Below are positions 21,925 through 34,085 of a stretch of DNA of 64,000 nt, piece by piece. The notes below the pieces were generated by a model, which was given only the letters and a program-made list of their open reading frames with translations, did no database searches and had not been told where the DNA came from. Positions within the stretch are counted from its first letter, which is position 1; the number at the start of each line of letters is the position of its first letter. Position numbers and translations under genes: made by a program. The stretch comes from Labia minor (taxonomy: Eukaryota > Arthropoda > Insecta > Dermaptera > Spongiphoridae): assembly GCA_963082975.1 (NCBI GenBank), contig OY720350.1, positions 9,691,488 through 9,755,487 of the forward strand, written 5' to 3'.

Positions 21925-22290
21925 ATTTTTACCGATCGACGATAGGAAGGGAAGGGTTATTTTCACACCAAATTTCACATGTGGAGATTTGTTACATATC
22001 TCCACGAATCATGCAATTTGTTAAAAGAAAAAAGTATTTTTAGCATGATATCTGTCCGTGTCCGTCCGTCTGCCCATTGTATGTCCGTATAGACATGTAT
22101 AGCTTGAACAGCTCAACGGATTTTGATAAAATTTGGTATATTTACTTAATACACATTATTATTATTATTATTATTTCAAATCGTCTTGGCTGTCCTGACC
22201 ATAGCTCATATTTCTTTATAAATATTATCTATTGTGTGAATTTTCAAAAAATCCCTTGCGGGATAAAATATCTCAAATATATATACAATT
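21925..22290 (+). mobile_element. HINE-like family A fragment
   Basis: Begins TTTTTACCGATCGACGATAG, continues through the CACACCAAATTTCACATG block, a short GTCY tract and CAACGGATTTTGATAAAAT, then loses similarity at an (ATT)n tract near 22155. The tail to 22290 resembles 38690-38740 rather than the family A 3' end. Confidence 0.6.
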
Positions 22291-23023
22291 TTTACTAGTA
22301 TAATAAGATAAGATATAATAAATTAATAACATCTACTTACTTAAATCTTATTTTTCATGAATTGCTTTAATTGGAAGTTCATATCTCTAATTAAATTTGA
22401 TATAACGTCAAAGCTTAATTAAATCAAATTATTTAAAAAAGACAGAAAGAAATAGAAATAGATTTTAAATAATTGTTCTCTTCTAATGGATGCTTTCTTT
22501 TCTGTTCAATTATTTAAAGTTTATATAAAATTAAATAAATAAAAAGATGTTAATTTAATTAATTATAAATTTCAATGTATATATAGTTTGATTTGGATTT
22601 TAAATACTTTTTTTAATATATTTTTTAATTTATACTATTGTATGTGTGAATTACATTATTTAATTATATTATACAACGAACTGAATTTAGGGTTTATTAT
22701 CAATCAGTAGCTGAAAGACATATGTCAGTTAGTAATTACCAGTTAAATTATTTAAACATTTAATTAAATAAATAAATAAATTGTAATGCAATATAAATGT
22801 TATATGAATATCTACTTCTCATTTTTATTAACAAATATTTAATTAATATTTGCATATTTTTAAATTTATCTTATATTATATTCAATATATGTTTTTAATT
22901 TAAAAAAATATTCAAAGGTTTTGAGAAAAGAAAGATTTTAATTAAATTAAACTTTTCTATAGATACATATATCCTACTTGATCTCTAATTTTGCAATAAA
23001 TTTATTAAAGTTATAGTTTAGAC
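22291..23023. other. AT-rich spacer
   Basis: No gene, repeat edge or RNA signal recognised. Confidence 0.5.
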
Positions 23024-23464
23024 CAGGCCTGGCCAACCCAAATGACTCCATGGGCCTCTTTGATTAGAAGCAATGCTACAGGGGCCGCATTTTAGGGAAA
23101 CGAATTTAAACTTTATGTATTAAAAAACACTTTTAATACTTTCTTGATGTTTAATGTTTTTATTTATTATTTTTATGCTACTTTTTTTAAATAAAAATAA
23201 TAATAACAATTTAAAATAAAAAAAATATATTCTCTATTAATTACTATTATTTCTAACTTTTTTCTTCCTTTTTATGGAATCAAATATGTAGTTAAAAATT
23301 GTAGGACATATTTTAAATAAAAAAAAATTAATTAATTATAATTATTTCAATTATATTCTCTGTTTTTGAATATACAGACGAGAAATGAAAGTTATAAAAG
23401 AAATATAAAGTTAACTGGCGGGCCGCACAATTTTTCACTGTGGGCCGCGGGTTGGCCAGGCCTG
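23024..23464. mobile_element. hAT-type MITE, 441 bp
   Basis: Inverted ends CAGGCCTGGCCAACCC / GGGTTGGCCAGGCCTG, followed inside by GGGGCCGC and GGGCCGCGG, as in many hAT families. The A/T-rich middle is non-coding. Flanking 8-mers match only partly. Confidence 0.85.
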
Positions 23465-24369
23465 AACTAGATCTTACAATAAAATTAAAAATCTTATAAT
23501 TATTTTTGAAATTAATGAAATAAATATTTTATGAAAATTAGGTGAAACAAATTACTAATAATTAAATTTAGAAAACATAACTATCATGCAATCTTGAAAA
23601 AAATGTTAACAGAGAAGGCGCCATTGGGTGTGTGGGTAGCGAACACTCCTCACATTCACATGGTACGAGTATAATCTGAATTTTATTCTTAATAATTTTT
23701 TAAAAAGAAAAATAAATTTACATAACAATTTGTATATCATTAATTTAGGCAAAAGGTAAAATGTAAAGAAAAAAAATTTTTTATTACAGTTAAATTTATT
23801 TATTTAATTCATTTTTTTTTTATTTTTTTAATTTTGTTTATAATTCTTTTGATCTTTTTTACTTATAAACGATACTTGTTTAGATTGGAAATTATAATTT
23901 ATACGTTTTATGAAAATTCAAACATATACAAAACTGACAGGATGTGATTTTTGTTCAACTACACAGGCTCTGTGACCTTTCATCATATTTATCCTCGAGA
24001 GATCCAGGCATTGATTAATGGGTCGATGTACTACACGTGTTAATTATGAGCAAGTGGGGCCATATTTTCATTAGCAACCTGACATTTCACTCAGTAGCCA
24101 GCAATTTGGTGAGCAGGGCGTTTAGTTTGAATACAATTGGAGAGGTGGTGGTCTGACATTATCCAGAAAATTAGAAAATTAAAATTCAACAGAGAATTTC
24201 ATCTTAATAATAATACTTTTTTTTTGGTTTATTAATATTTTGTTATAATTATTAATAAGTTTAATAATTAATCTTCAAATAAAATTAAAAATATTATAAA
24301 TAAATAAACTAATAAAATGCTTGCTCAAGAGTTGAATAGTACATAAAAAATCGAGAATTATTTTTAAAT
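23465..24369. other. Unique DNA, with a tRNA-like scrap and a complex island
   Basis: 23617-23665 (GCGCCATTGGGTGTGTGGG...GGTACGAGTATAATC) looks like an eroded SINE/tRNA head. 23960-24170 is a unique, complex island with TAAT-containing words (TGATTAATGGG, GTTAATTATGAG) that could be regulatory. The rest is A/T-rich. Confidence 0.35.
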
Positions 24370-24963
24370 TAGCTGGAGTGTCTCCACTCGACTATCTCGC
24401 AATTTGAATTGGATGAAAAAACATAATATATTATATCTAAATTAAATTTAATTAATTATAAATTATAAATTAAAATTAATAAATAATATTTATTAAACCA
24501 GCGCATGTTTGGCTCTTTGTTGATGGCACCACGTCACGTGTTGGCGCGTGAGATTTACAGTGTTAAAAAATTAATTCTGGTACTTTCAGCGATTCAATCA
24601 AGCTGAAATTATAAATATAGCAGTTTTATACAATTTTTAATCATATGAAAAATTTTCAAACATATATCTTTATTGTTAGAGGACAAAAAAATCAAAACGT
24701 TGTAGGTAATGACCCTTTTCCCGATGAGCTACATTTCTCAAAAGTTAATAGAAAACTACGAATTATGAATAATGTCCGTATTCCAAATTTCATGATTCTA
24801 GTTCAAACCGTTTTTGCGTAATCTTGTCTACATACACACATACACATACATTTTTCTCAACCTTAGTGAAAATTATTCAGGAACCTTCAAAACGTATAAA
24901 CATCAAAATCTCAACATCGAAAATTTTCGTGATCGCAATACTATCTCTGGCGAGATATTAAAA
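24370..24963 (-). mobile_element. HINE-like element, family B, full-length copy
   Basis: Plus-strand left edge has hairpin TGGAGTGTCTCCA, then CGACTATCTCGC. Right edge has GGCGAGATA. In element orientation this gives a 5' edge with TATCTCGCC, a CA/TG-rich microsatellite, and 3' GCGAGATAGT plus hairpin. The middle contains ATGGCACCACGTCACGTG and GATTCTAGTTCAAACCG. No coding capacity. Confidence 0.7.
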
Positions 24964-25568
24964 TTTAGTATATTATTTTTATAATATGTAAAATAGTAGT
25001 TGTATTGACTTTTTCTAAAAACAAGGTTCATTATATGAAAAGCCCTAGTAATATTTTGTTTGATACAAATAAACTGATAAGATAAATCAATGAATTAATG
25101 GATCTTTTTATCTTAAAATAAAAAAAAAACAATTATATTAAATTTATTTTCAATGATATTCACGAATTAATTCAATTACAAATGAATTCATTCGAATTGT
25201 TGTCATGGAAGAGAACTCTCTCTCTCTCTATTTCAATCAATCAATCAAAATCAGAAATTAGCCATTCTCTCTTCCCCTTCACTTATTTTATATTTTCACA
25301 ATCATAAATATTGTCGATCATGTGTGTGGGTGCTGGTCTATATTTTTTTCGGATATTTTGTTGTTGATGTCATTGAATAAATTAAGTTAAATTTATTCTT
25401 ATTTCTTATTTAAATTTAATAAAATCTAGAAATTTGTCAAATTTAATAAAATTTAATTAATGTATTTAATTTAAAATACTTATTCATATTATTATTACAA
25501 TTTATTTTTGGATATTTATTGATATATTTATAAATCTTATCCTATTATACTAGCAAAGAGTATATATA
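24964..25568. other. AT-rich spacer
   Basis: (TC)n at about 25216-25230; otherwise nothing supportable. Confidence 0.5.
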
Positions 25569-25920
25569 CGAGGTGTGTTCGAAAAGTAAGTAATTTCACG
25601 GGCAACGTACTTTCGGTTTTTTGTTTTGTTATGTTGGTACACTCTTCCCGAACATCTGTACCAAGTTTCAAGTGTATAGCATTTTTTGTTTGGTTGTGAG
25701 AGGCGTAAAGGTTATAAGTGTTTTGCGTGCTCGGCGATTTTTTGCTATCGAAAAATATGGATCAAAGGATTTGCATCAAATTTTGTTTTAAAAATAAAAA
25801 TTTTTTGGTTTGGTTTGTTCGGTGTTGATGGAGCTTTTCAAAAAAAACAAGGCCTTGGATACCACCAACCACCTAATTTCAATTCCATAAGAAGCATCTG
25901 CAAAAATGAAAATAAGATTA
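25569..25920 (+). pseudogene. Mariner-like element, 5' fragment
   Basis: After a TA-rich flank the sequence begins CGAGGTGTGTTCGAAAAGTA, a typical mariner terminal repeat. The leader and the start of the transposase region follow, with the frame quickly lost. It joins a LINE fragment at about 25921, so the 3' part and the catalytic D,D,D region are absent. Confidence 0.7.
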
Positions 25921-26325
25921 TTTGTTGAATTTATGCAAGAAAGTTGTGTGTTGCTGGTTTATGATCAGCAACAATATCATACATCAGGTTATGTCCTTTA
26001 AATACCTAGGACTAGAAGTGTCAAGCCATGGAGCACTAGCCGAAGAAGTGTTCCAACAAACATCAAAAGCGTCGATAATGGCAGGCTGTCTAAGGAGTAC
26101 AGTATGAAAAAATAAACACCTGAATATTCAGAGCAAAGCACGGATTTACAAAATCTGCATCAGGCCCATCATGACCTATGCAGTAGAAACCAGAGCGGAC
26201 ACCAGCAGAACCGAGAGGCTCCTTAGTACAACAGAATAAAAAATTTTACCCTCTTTAGTCTGGAAAACACGCCTGGTCAGGGTCAGGAACGAAGCTGTGA
26301 GATGTGCGAAGTTGAGGATGTGGTA
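25921..26325 (+). pseudogene. LINE fragment: end of RT and C-terminal region
   Basis: Frames spell FKYLGLEVSSHG, then (after a stop) KARIYKICIRPIMTYAVE, TSRTERLL and, after another stop and shift, WKTRLVRVRNEAVRCAKL. These follow the order of the RT thumb and the downstream region of Jockey/CR1-type LINEs. Stops break the frame, so it is dead. It differs from the families at 1165 and 5065. Confidence 0.75.
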
Positions 26326-27300
26326 TATATATATATATTTCCATCAATTTCATGATACAGGGGACATTAAAAATTAATAGAATAAGAAAAATTATTATTA
26401 ATATTATTAATTAAAAAAAAAACTTTATATGTAATGTAATAATGATATACTTTCTTTGTATAATATTTGTTTTATTATATTCTTCAATCTAAATTTCATG
26501 TTGAATAGAATAGAAGAAAAGTAGAGTCATAAACGGGTAAAATGCAATTGTGAGGGTATATTTTACATCCCTTTGAGACAAGAAACCAACAGACAAACTC
26601 CATTGTGTTGTTGCTACTATCAAAATATTAACTACCGATCGAGAGATAGTCCTGTTATTTGCCACGAGATAAGAGATAGCAAGTGATAATTAGACAACCA
26701 CCATTCCACAAGAAAACTTCAAAACAACGCTTGTCTTTTGATGCAATCAAATACGTATTCGAATGAAATTTTGTAATGAGAAATTTATTCCAATGGGAGT
26801 TGAAAACGCTCACACTCCCTATATTATCTATGCTTTCTAATCGTAATGTCAGGTGCGAAATAAGCTGTTTAATTAGAATTAGTTGAGAGATGATAATGAT
26901 GATGATGATGATGATGATGATGGCAATGATGTTGTTATTATTAGGGATGTGTTGAATTGGGACAGGGACATTATGTGAAGGGATATCTTTCAGGATGTGG
27001 TTGTCTGTCTGAATACAGATACAACATCAACACAATTTGGATGTTGGTTCAACATTAGTTTTGATATTGGCAGCAGTTTAATTCACCAATTGTTTGAGTC
27101 CAATTAAGAAAATTATAATAACAACAAATTCATTAAAGAATAGCCAATTTTATCATTTTGTAAAATTATTATTTATCTATTATTTTTCTATACTAATTAA
27201 AAATGGTTTATTCAATTTTACTATTCATTTTAATATTATAAATTAATATCTATCAAGTTTGAATATAAAATGTGTGTGTATGTGTGTACCACGTTTTCAT
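26326..27300. other. Unique DNA with (GATGAT)n
   Basis: (ATG)n/(GAT)n repeats at about 26890-26925. 26520-26870 and 26930-27110 are moderately complex and unique, without coding frames. Possible regulatory DNA, unproven. Confidence 0.35.
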
Positions 27301-27934
27301 TTTTTTACCGACCGACGATAGTAAGGGAGGTATTGTTTTCACACCAAATTTCACATGTGGAGATTTTTACATATCTCCACGAATCATGCATTTTCTTAAC
27401 AGAAAAAAGTATTTTTAGCATGATGTCTGTCCGTCCGTCCGTATAGATGTGTACAGCCTGAACGGCTGAACGGATTTTGATGAAATTTGGTATATTTACT
27501 TAATGCATCAGTGGGATGAATTGATCAACTTTTGGTGCAAATCCGGAAACCGGAAGTGGTAGTATTAGCGATCGACGATAGGAAGGGAAGAGTTATTTTC
27601 ACACCAAATTTCACAGGAGATTTTTTTATAGATCACCACGAATCATGCACTTTGTATTGGTTTTATCCTCTGAAAAATCATATTTATTAGTTTTTTCTTG
27701 ATTTAAAATTATATGACGTCATCCAGCCATTCATGACGTCACAGCCTGGTCTTGCATATATATTATAAATAAAATAAAATTAAAAATGTTTATATTTATT
27801 ATTTATGTATGCCTATCTGTTTTTTATTACATTAATAGATATATTAAAATTATTTGAAATTGTTTCTGTAGCTGGAAATTAATTTATTTCAAACCGTCGG
27901 TCGGTTCAGACCTGGCCACAGGTCAACTTATTTT
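27301..27934 (+). mobile_element. HINE-like element, family A, full-length copy
   Basis: 5' edge TTTTTTACCGACCGACGATA; short (GTCY)n near 27425-27443; core with one change (GGCTGAACGGATTTTGATG); 3' hairpin GACCTGGCCACAGGTC then AACTTATTTT. It directly abuts a partial family B element. Confidence 0.8.
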
Positions 27935-28204
27935 CCTCTAAACTGACCGTAAAGAGGTTTGATAGTTTTTCATATGATTAAAAATTGTATAAAACTGCTA
28001 TATATATATATATAGAATTTCAGCTTGTTTGAATCACTGAAAGTACAAGAATTAATTTTTTAACACGTTGACTGTTAATCACGCGCGAGCACGTGACGTG
28101 GTGCCATTAACAAAGAGCCAAACACGCACTGGTTTAATAAATATTATTTATTAATTTTAATTTATAATTAATAATTAATTAATTGAAATTATTGTTATTA
28201 TTTA
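27935..28204 (+). mobile_element. HINE-like family B, partial copy
   Basis: Holds the family B middle in plus orientation (AACTGACCGTAAAGAGG, ATTAATTTTTTAACACG, ACGTGACGTGGTGCCATTAA, AAAGAGCCAAACACG). Both edges are missing: the left is replaced by the family A copy and the right by a SINE. Confidence 0.65.
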
Positions 28205-28208
28205 ATTA

Positions 28209-28485
28209 GATGGCTCGTAGGGTGGGTTAACCCACATTCTCGTGGTCCCGGCAAGGGAATTTCTCAATCAGGGGTCTATGGGACGGAGTCAACCCAACAT
28301 CCGAGATCATAAATGGGAAGCTACGAGTACTTGATAAAATGTAGGGCTACCGATCAAAAAATCAAAGTAATGGTTGATAGGATCTGTTCTCCTGATCATA
28401 GAACACCTAATTAATATAACTAATAATATTAATAACTAATTAATATAACCGATTTGATCTGTCCTTGCATAGGAGTTAAAAGTTT
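28209..28485 (+). mobile_element. SINE copy (same family as 9820-10102)
   Basis: Body matches: CCCGGCAAGGGAATTTCTCA, GGGACGGAGTCAACCCAAC and TTGATAGGATCTGTTC. The tRNA-like head is diverged and an A/T insertion or duplication lies near 28405-28445. Tail is T-rich. Confidence 0.8.
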
Positions 28486-29535
28486 TTTATTTTTTATTTT
28501 AAATACAACTACTTACACTTAATAATTTTTTAAAAAAAGTTTTTATAATTTTTTTTTTTTAAAAATTTCAGTTTCTTTTTCAAATTTGCAAAAAATATAA
28601 AAACAGTTGCGTAATTTTTAAAAATTTAGGGCACACCTACAGATGGATCTTTTAGATCAAAAACCAAAGAAAAATTATTTTTATATTCAAAATATCCTGA
28701 AGATGAATTATCCATCATTTATCATATTTGCTTGATCATTTTATACGTTTATTTTCAATAAATTTTATGAATTAACGATTTCTTATATTACAATTGGTTA
28801 TTAATATAATACAGTTTTTCTAGATATTAATTTCTGTACAAATTGATAATATATTTATTTTAATTTAAAAACTAAAATTTATCTAAAATATTTGTTTCCA
28901 AATTACGTCTATCATAAAAAATTCATAATAATTCAAAAAATGAGAAAAAAATTTGCAAACTACTTAATTTTTACATTATTTGAATAAAAAAAAATATAAA
29001 ATTACTTTTATTTACTCAAATGATTTTTTTTTATTTATTAAAAATTGATTATTCTATGAAACAAAAAAGATTATTTAATGATTTTCATTTCATTTCTCAT
29101 TTAAGCCAATTAAAATCGTTTAGTTAGTTCAAAAGAAACTTTTTATTTATTTTCCCTCTTTTTATATGCGAATGGGAATGATGGAATGAGTTTATTTCAT
29201 TTAGATTAGTCCAACGAGGTAATCCTTTTAATGTTCGTTGACAATAAACCTTTGTTCGAGTGGTAAGCCAACTTGCCGACATGTTATTAACACTCATAAA
29301 GGACGTTACGATTGTCATTATCAGATTTATAAATACAAGGAAAAGGCGAGCTGGGGGCTTTTGTTCAAGTGGACAAGAAATCCAGAAAGGGCCATAACGA
29401 GGCATCAACCAAACGAGAAGTTGATCCAATTAAGGTTTATTTATTTATTAGTTATAATATTTATATTTTATATATATTGTGTCTTCTCTTGAAAATTATA
29501 CACTTCTTCTTCTTCTTCTTTTTCTTTTACATTTT
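28486..29535. other. AT-rich spacer with complex island 29150-29430
   Basis: 28486-29140 is A/T-rich with nothing seen. 29150-29430 is unique and complex, with frames open on both strands that overlap each other, as often happens in conserved non-coding DNA. It contains TTGTCATTATCAGATTTAT and other homeodomain-like words. Confidence 0.35.
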
Positions 29536-29775
29536 TTAGACTTGTCCATGTTGTTTATTCAAATATGAAATTGAAGAGTTTGTTCCATAGTTATTTTCTT
29601 CCTCGACTAATTGCAAGTGCTCCAATTTTGTCAAGAAGATCATGGATACTTTCCATTTTTTTTCATAATTAATCCCAATGTTAGCCCATTCAACGTTGTT
29701 ATGAATATCGCTTATTTGTCCAATATTTTCATTTTGGACCATATCTCTAATTGTTGTGTTCATAAATACTAAGAT
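29536..29775 (-). CDS. Possible exon or short ORF, function unknown
   Basis: 75 codons read on the minus strand (MNTTIRDMVQNENIG ... LNKQHGQV). Just upstream is TTTTACCATCTTAG, a fair splice acceptor, leaving the ATG in frame. Mixed residue use, including W and charged clusters, looks more protein-like than the surroundings. No family recognised. It lies between a LINE 3' tail and a poly-purine tract, so it could also belong to a transposon. Confidence 0.25.
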   Translation of the reverse strand: MLVFMNTTIRDMVQNENIGQISDIHNNVEWANIGINYEKKWKVSMIFLTKLEHLQLVEEENNYGTNSSISYLNKQHGQV

Positions 29776-29794
29776 GGTAAAAATTTTGTAGATC

Positions 29795-30500
29795 TATCTA
29801 TCTCTGTGGATTTTCGGAAGTCGAAAGTTCTTGGCCACAGCAACCAAATTCCTCAAAGTACCTCTATCCTGAGCTATAACCATCCAACTCTTACCCTCTC
29901 TCATCTCTCTCACGTTCCTTCCTAACTATCCAGGTCGTCCAACCAGACGTTTCCCAATCACTCTCCACAAAAATATATTTTTCGGTAGTCTAGTCTTGCT
30001 ACATGACCTGCCCATTGCAACCTTCTTGATTTTATTACTCTTACTATGTATGGAGATGCATAGAGGTCATGCAATTCCTCATTATGCAGTCTCCGTCATT
30101 CTTTGGCCCATAAATTCTGCAAAGTCTCAAATACTCAAAATCTACTCTCGTCTACCAGGGTCATCGATTTAAATTCTTCTCGAATATTATTATTTATCGT
30201 GATTACAGAAACTAAGTATTTAAATTTTTCTATAATTTCAAATTCTACATTTTGGATGTTAAAATTTTGTCTGTTATACTATTTCTCTCTGCAACTAAAT
30301 ATTTTGACTTACCACTATTAATTTCAAGCCCCACCTCTTTTCCAGCATCTCTTAATTTTTCTGCCGCATCTTTAATTGAAATTATTATTATTATTATATT
30401 TTAATCGTCAGCTTTTTTGCCTAATTGTATCTCATTTGATTCTTTCTCAATTTGTCTAATTAGGTATTCTAATGCTAAGTTAAATAAAAAAAAATTGTAT
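29795..30500 (-). pseudogene. LINE copy (RTE/CR1-like, same family as 5065-5500)
   Basis: On the minus strand: LFNLALEYLIRQIEKES, a relic of the RT catalytic box (ADD followed by a stop), AEKLRDAGKEVGLEINSGKS, then IYGPKNDG, the SRRLQW-equivalent region, ETSGWTT and DFRKSTEIDR. The end is a GATA repeat (29795-29803), matching the other copy. Several stops and shifts make it inactive. Confidence 0.85.
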
Positions 30501-31176
30501 AATGAAATGAAAATAAAAATTTTTTGTTATATATTATATAATATTAAAATGCTATAAACGGAATACTAAAGATTAAAAAGAAAATGTATATATACTTAAA
30601 TACATAAATATTGTAAATATAAATAGATAATCTAATCTATTTACTAAATTATTTATTGATGTTAAAATAAATTAAAAAATATTAAGATCATTTTAATGGA
30701 GATATTATTAACAATTAATTCAAATTTATTTAATATTATTATAATAATATTCAAATAAATTCAAAAATGAATAAATTATAATATATCCATCAATGTTGAA
30801 TGCAATTTATTCAAATTAAATTTAAATATATTTTATGATGATCTTTTAAACAAAATCATTCTTTCAAAATAATATTTATTATTTAATAGTAATATATCAA
30901 CCAGAATTATTTTTCATTAAATGTTTTAAACATCCAATCAATCCATATTTTCTCTCTCTTTTTAAAAAAATTAATTAATATAAAATCAATTAAGTTATTA
31001 TCACCTAGTGAAAAGGGAGAAGGGATAATGTGCATTCTAGTGAAATTAATGAGGTTTGACTGATGGTGAAATATTATTTTTTTTCAATTTACCTACTAAA
31101 TTAATAAATAAGGGATAAAATTTTATACCTACTCGATTATACATTAAAAGAACCACTTAATATAAAATTAATTCAT
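30501..31176. other. AT-rich spacer
   Basis: Very A/T-rich with no recognisable feature. Confidence 0.55.
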
Positions 31177-31590
31177 AAAGTAGTAGTACTACTACAGTAT
31201 TATTTAGTTACTAGTACTACCACTACAGTATTATTTAGTAACTAATACTACTACAGTATTATTTAGATGCTAGTACTAATACTATAGTCGGAGAGATGAA
31301 AGTTGGTGCGTGAGGGGTGGCGGCCAGGAGAGGCGGGGGTACCCCCTCCTAGAGTGATTTCCCCTCCACCACAGTCTTCTACTCTCTCAACTAAACCTTA
31401 AAAAAATGTGTTATGCGCAATGGTGGGGCAAGCGCGGGAACTGGTTGGTCGAAGGTGGGGATCGGCTCGTGCACCAACATTCATCGCCCGGACTCTAGTA
31501 GTAGTACTACTACAGTATTATTTAGTTAATAGTACTACTACTAATAGTAGTTATCAGAAGAAGAAGAAAGAACTGCTAATAGTAGTTATC
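31177..31590. repeat. Diverged minisatellite (TAGTACTACTACAGTATTAT unit) split by a MITE
   Basis: About four units of roughly 30-35 bp (31177-31288), interrupted by the 31289-31490 element. Another unit follows (31497-31560), plus shorter pieces with GTAGTTATCAGAA. Units differ mainly in the GTTACTAG/ATGCTAG part. Confidence 0.8.
31289..31490. mobile_element. MITE with GTTGGTGC ends, copy 1
   Basis: Edges GATGAAAGTTGGTGC and GCACCAACATTCATC are inverted repeats with one mismatch. The interior is GC-rich (GGGGTGGCGGCCAGGAGAGG, ACCCCCTCCTAGAGTGATTT). A related copy is at 57696-57908, sharing most of the length. Confidence 0.75.
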
Positions 31591-32639
31591 AGAACCCATA
31601 TTATAGTCATATATTTTAACATTAGATATGTGTTGAATTCGTTAGATGTTAGATGGATCCTCGTTTTTTTTTCTGATTTTTTACTAATATTTTTATTTTT
31701 AATTATTTCTGTATTTTTTGATTTAGAATAAAAATATTTATATTTAATATAGTATGATATTAATTATTAATATTATTGATTAAATAATAATTGATTTTTC
31801 AAATTGCGATCATCCTCAATTATTATTATTATGATTATGATTATTATTATTCGAGTTGAGGCATTTAGTCAGCTCTGTTCTGTTATGCTCAGTCGAGATG
31901 AAAAGACACACGATCAAAGTTCACTGTAAATAATATTAATAATAATACCATTTAATTAGAGAAGAAATTGAAATTGATATTATTTGACGAGGAAAGGTAG
32001 GTGGATAGCAAAAGCAACTCTATCGATGGATTTATAATTAGTCTTAAAAATTTCTGCAACCGTTTTTATCCTTTACTCTTTCTAGTTTCTCATATTTACG
32101 AAGTTTTTTTAATATCAATTTGTTTAAGTTATGATTTAGAATTTGGTGGGATCGCTATATCACAACTATTATTGCTAACTTCATAAGTAAAAACAATTTT
32201 GAGATTGAAATCTGAAAGAAAATGTTTAACAAATCAATAAGTAATTTGATTATAAAAATGGATGTTGAATTGTACTAAAGGGCATTATTGTTTTTTAAGA
32301 AATCACTTTCCTTAAAACAAATATTTATTTTTTTTTTAAATCCTTTTCAACTCAATTATCAAATAAGTTTTATTTTAGATTTTAAAATAAAAGATACTTC
32401 AAAATAAGAATAAAAAAAATGTTTTTTTTTTAAATTGAATTTATTTTGAATTACCACAACTTTCATTTTATAATTCGTTTTTGAAATTAAATACGAAAAC
32501 ATAATTTAATTAAAATTATAGAATTAGTCTCAAAAAGAGGAAGCAATCCTTTTAATTAATAACAGAAGATGAAAAGAAGAAGCAGTAGGAAATTTAACCA
32601 AGTGAATTTTCTAACGTACGAAGTTTGAAAGGGGAAAGA
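31591..32639. other. AT-rich spacer
   Basis: No gene or repeat edge recognised. (ATT)n near 31820-31850. Confidence 0.5.
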
Positions 32640-32840
32640 GAGTGAGTTTAAGTAATCGGAATTTTGTTTATCCTAGTTATCCTTCTTCTTATTGGTTTAC
32701 GGCCAAGATCAACAAGTAACCGGCGTTTAAACACTTGGTGTTCGATCCCCGGACGCCTCCAAAGACAAACACCAATTTGCGTTGAGAGTCCTTGACTCAC
32801 GCGCCACTTACACCCCCCTCCCCGACTCAACCCCAATTTC
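32640..32840 (-). mobile_element. tRNA-like/SINE segment
   Basis: Minus strand has GGCGCGTGAGTCAAGGACTC (A-box-like) and, about 65 bp on, GGGGATCGAACACC (a good B box). The spacing is too long for a normal tRNA without an intron, and no cloverleaf is evident. Downstream GTAAACCAATAAGAAG matches 21178-21450. Best read as a SINE. Confidence 0.45.
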
Positions 32841-33483
32841 TTCTACCCTTGCACAGTCTTGCTATGCACAGACACATATACCAACGAAATTTACTCTTAT
32901 TCAAGAAATCTTTTTTTTTATCAAGCAAACGCCATGAATAACATTTGACGTAAATAATTTTATAAATTACAAAATCGATAAAGAATCAGAAATTACATTA
33001 TTTTTTCTTTGTATTCAATATTCATATTTTCTTATATAAATAAATTCGAAGGTATTAAACTAATACTTATAATTAAAAAATTAAATACTATACTAACTTG
33101 TATATTAAATAATAACTAACATTATTTATACAATCAATTTTGTATTAATAATGTCAGGAGAGTTGAGGTGAGTCAGAGTGATTAGCCTTGAGAATGTTAT
33201 CATTGTCAACTAAACATTTCAAACAGTGCCTCAAAAGAGTTACAATTTCAATACTAATCGTATTTACTTTGGTTTATGCAATATATTGTAACGATTTTTT
33301 TAGGGGTGGTCGCGGTTTTTGGTAACCGTTGGTGTAATGGTTGCACATCTGGACTTGAAATTTATTTCACCTAGAATCCATAGCAGAAAGAGAGCTAGAA
33401 AGAATATTCTGATCATCACCTATCATCAAGTTTCTTTTTTATCTTAATAATTTTATTAGTAAGAAATTATTTTATAGATATTA
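32841..33483. other. Spacer with a weak tRNA-like scrap
   Basis: 33345-33400 (CCGTTGGTGTAATGGTTGCA...CACCTAGAATCC) has an A-box-like and a degraded B-box-like word, probably another eroded SINE head. The rest is A/T-rich to moderately complex. Confidence 0.3.
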
Positions 33484-33567
33484 AAATCTTTTCAAAACGT
33501 ATAAAAACATCAAAATCCCAACATGGAAAATTCTCGTGATCGCAATACTATCTGGCGAGATAGTAAA
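33484..33567 (-). mobile_element. Solo 5' end of HINE-like family B
   Basis: Matches the last 84 bp of the 24370-24963 copy and ends GGCGAGATAGTAAAAA, preserving the full subterminal repeat. Confidence 0.75.
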
Positions 33568-33970
33568 AAGGTTACACAAGCTGTGTCCTTGAAAGAACCG
33601 GAGATGGTCATTTCTTCTATTGTTGATGGAATCGACGACTGGAGCAGACCTTCCTTACTTCGGGCCAGGGTTTTATCCACACAGAAAATCACGGGAGGGA
33701 GCAGAGCAATTGGGGTAGAATGTCTTCATCGAGACATAGTGGCCATCCCAGCTGATGGTAAACGCACATCCAACCCCAAAAGCCTCTAACAACAAGCACT
33801 CAACTCTGTCTCTAACCCTCCAATGTCTTCCCACCATTAATAATATCACGAATATATCCAATCCAAGTTCTGCACCTCGTCGTACGATCGACAGATTCCA
33901 GTGGCTCAATGTTCAGAGTCCATATCCTGTGCCGATCAGAATTAATACCCGCTCAAGAGATTTTATTTAT
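33568..33970. other. GC-richer unique block, unidentified
   Basis: About 400 bp of balanced composition with overlapping frames on both strands. The minus strand carries one frame of 78 codons (MSHWNLSIVRRGAELG...) and another of 60. No domain recognised; could be a decayed retroelement or a low-copy gene relic. Confidence 0.3.
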
Positions 33971-34085
33971 TCATAATAATTTATAAAAATAAAATATTTT
34001 TTCCTGGCAAAGCGAAAAATTCACTACAATATATATGGATATTGGTTTGCTAAAAGGTATAGTGATTATTTCTATATAATATACT

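Noticed and set aside
29124-29492. Overlapping frames of 101 and 84 codons on opposite strands
   Set aside because: They overlap each other, have no recognisable motif and lie in a block that looks non-coding.
32640-32840. Functional tRNA gene
   Set aside because: Box A to box B spacing is too long and I could not fold a cloverleaf; dispersed similarity to 21178-21450 favours a SINE.
33345-33400. tRNA gene
   Set aside because: Only an A-box-like word is decent; the B box is degraded and there is no acceptor stem.
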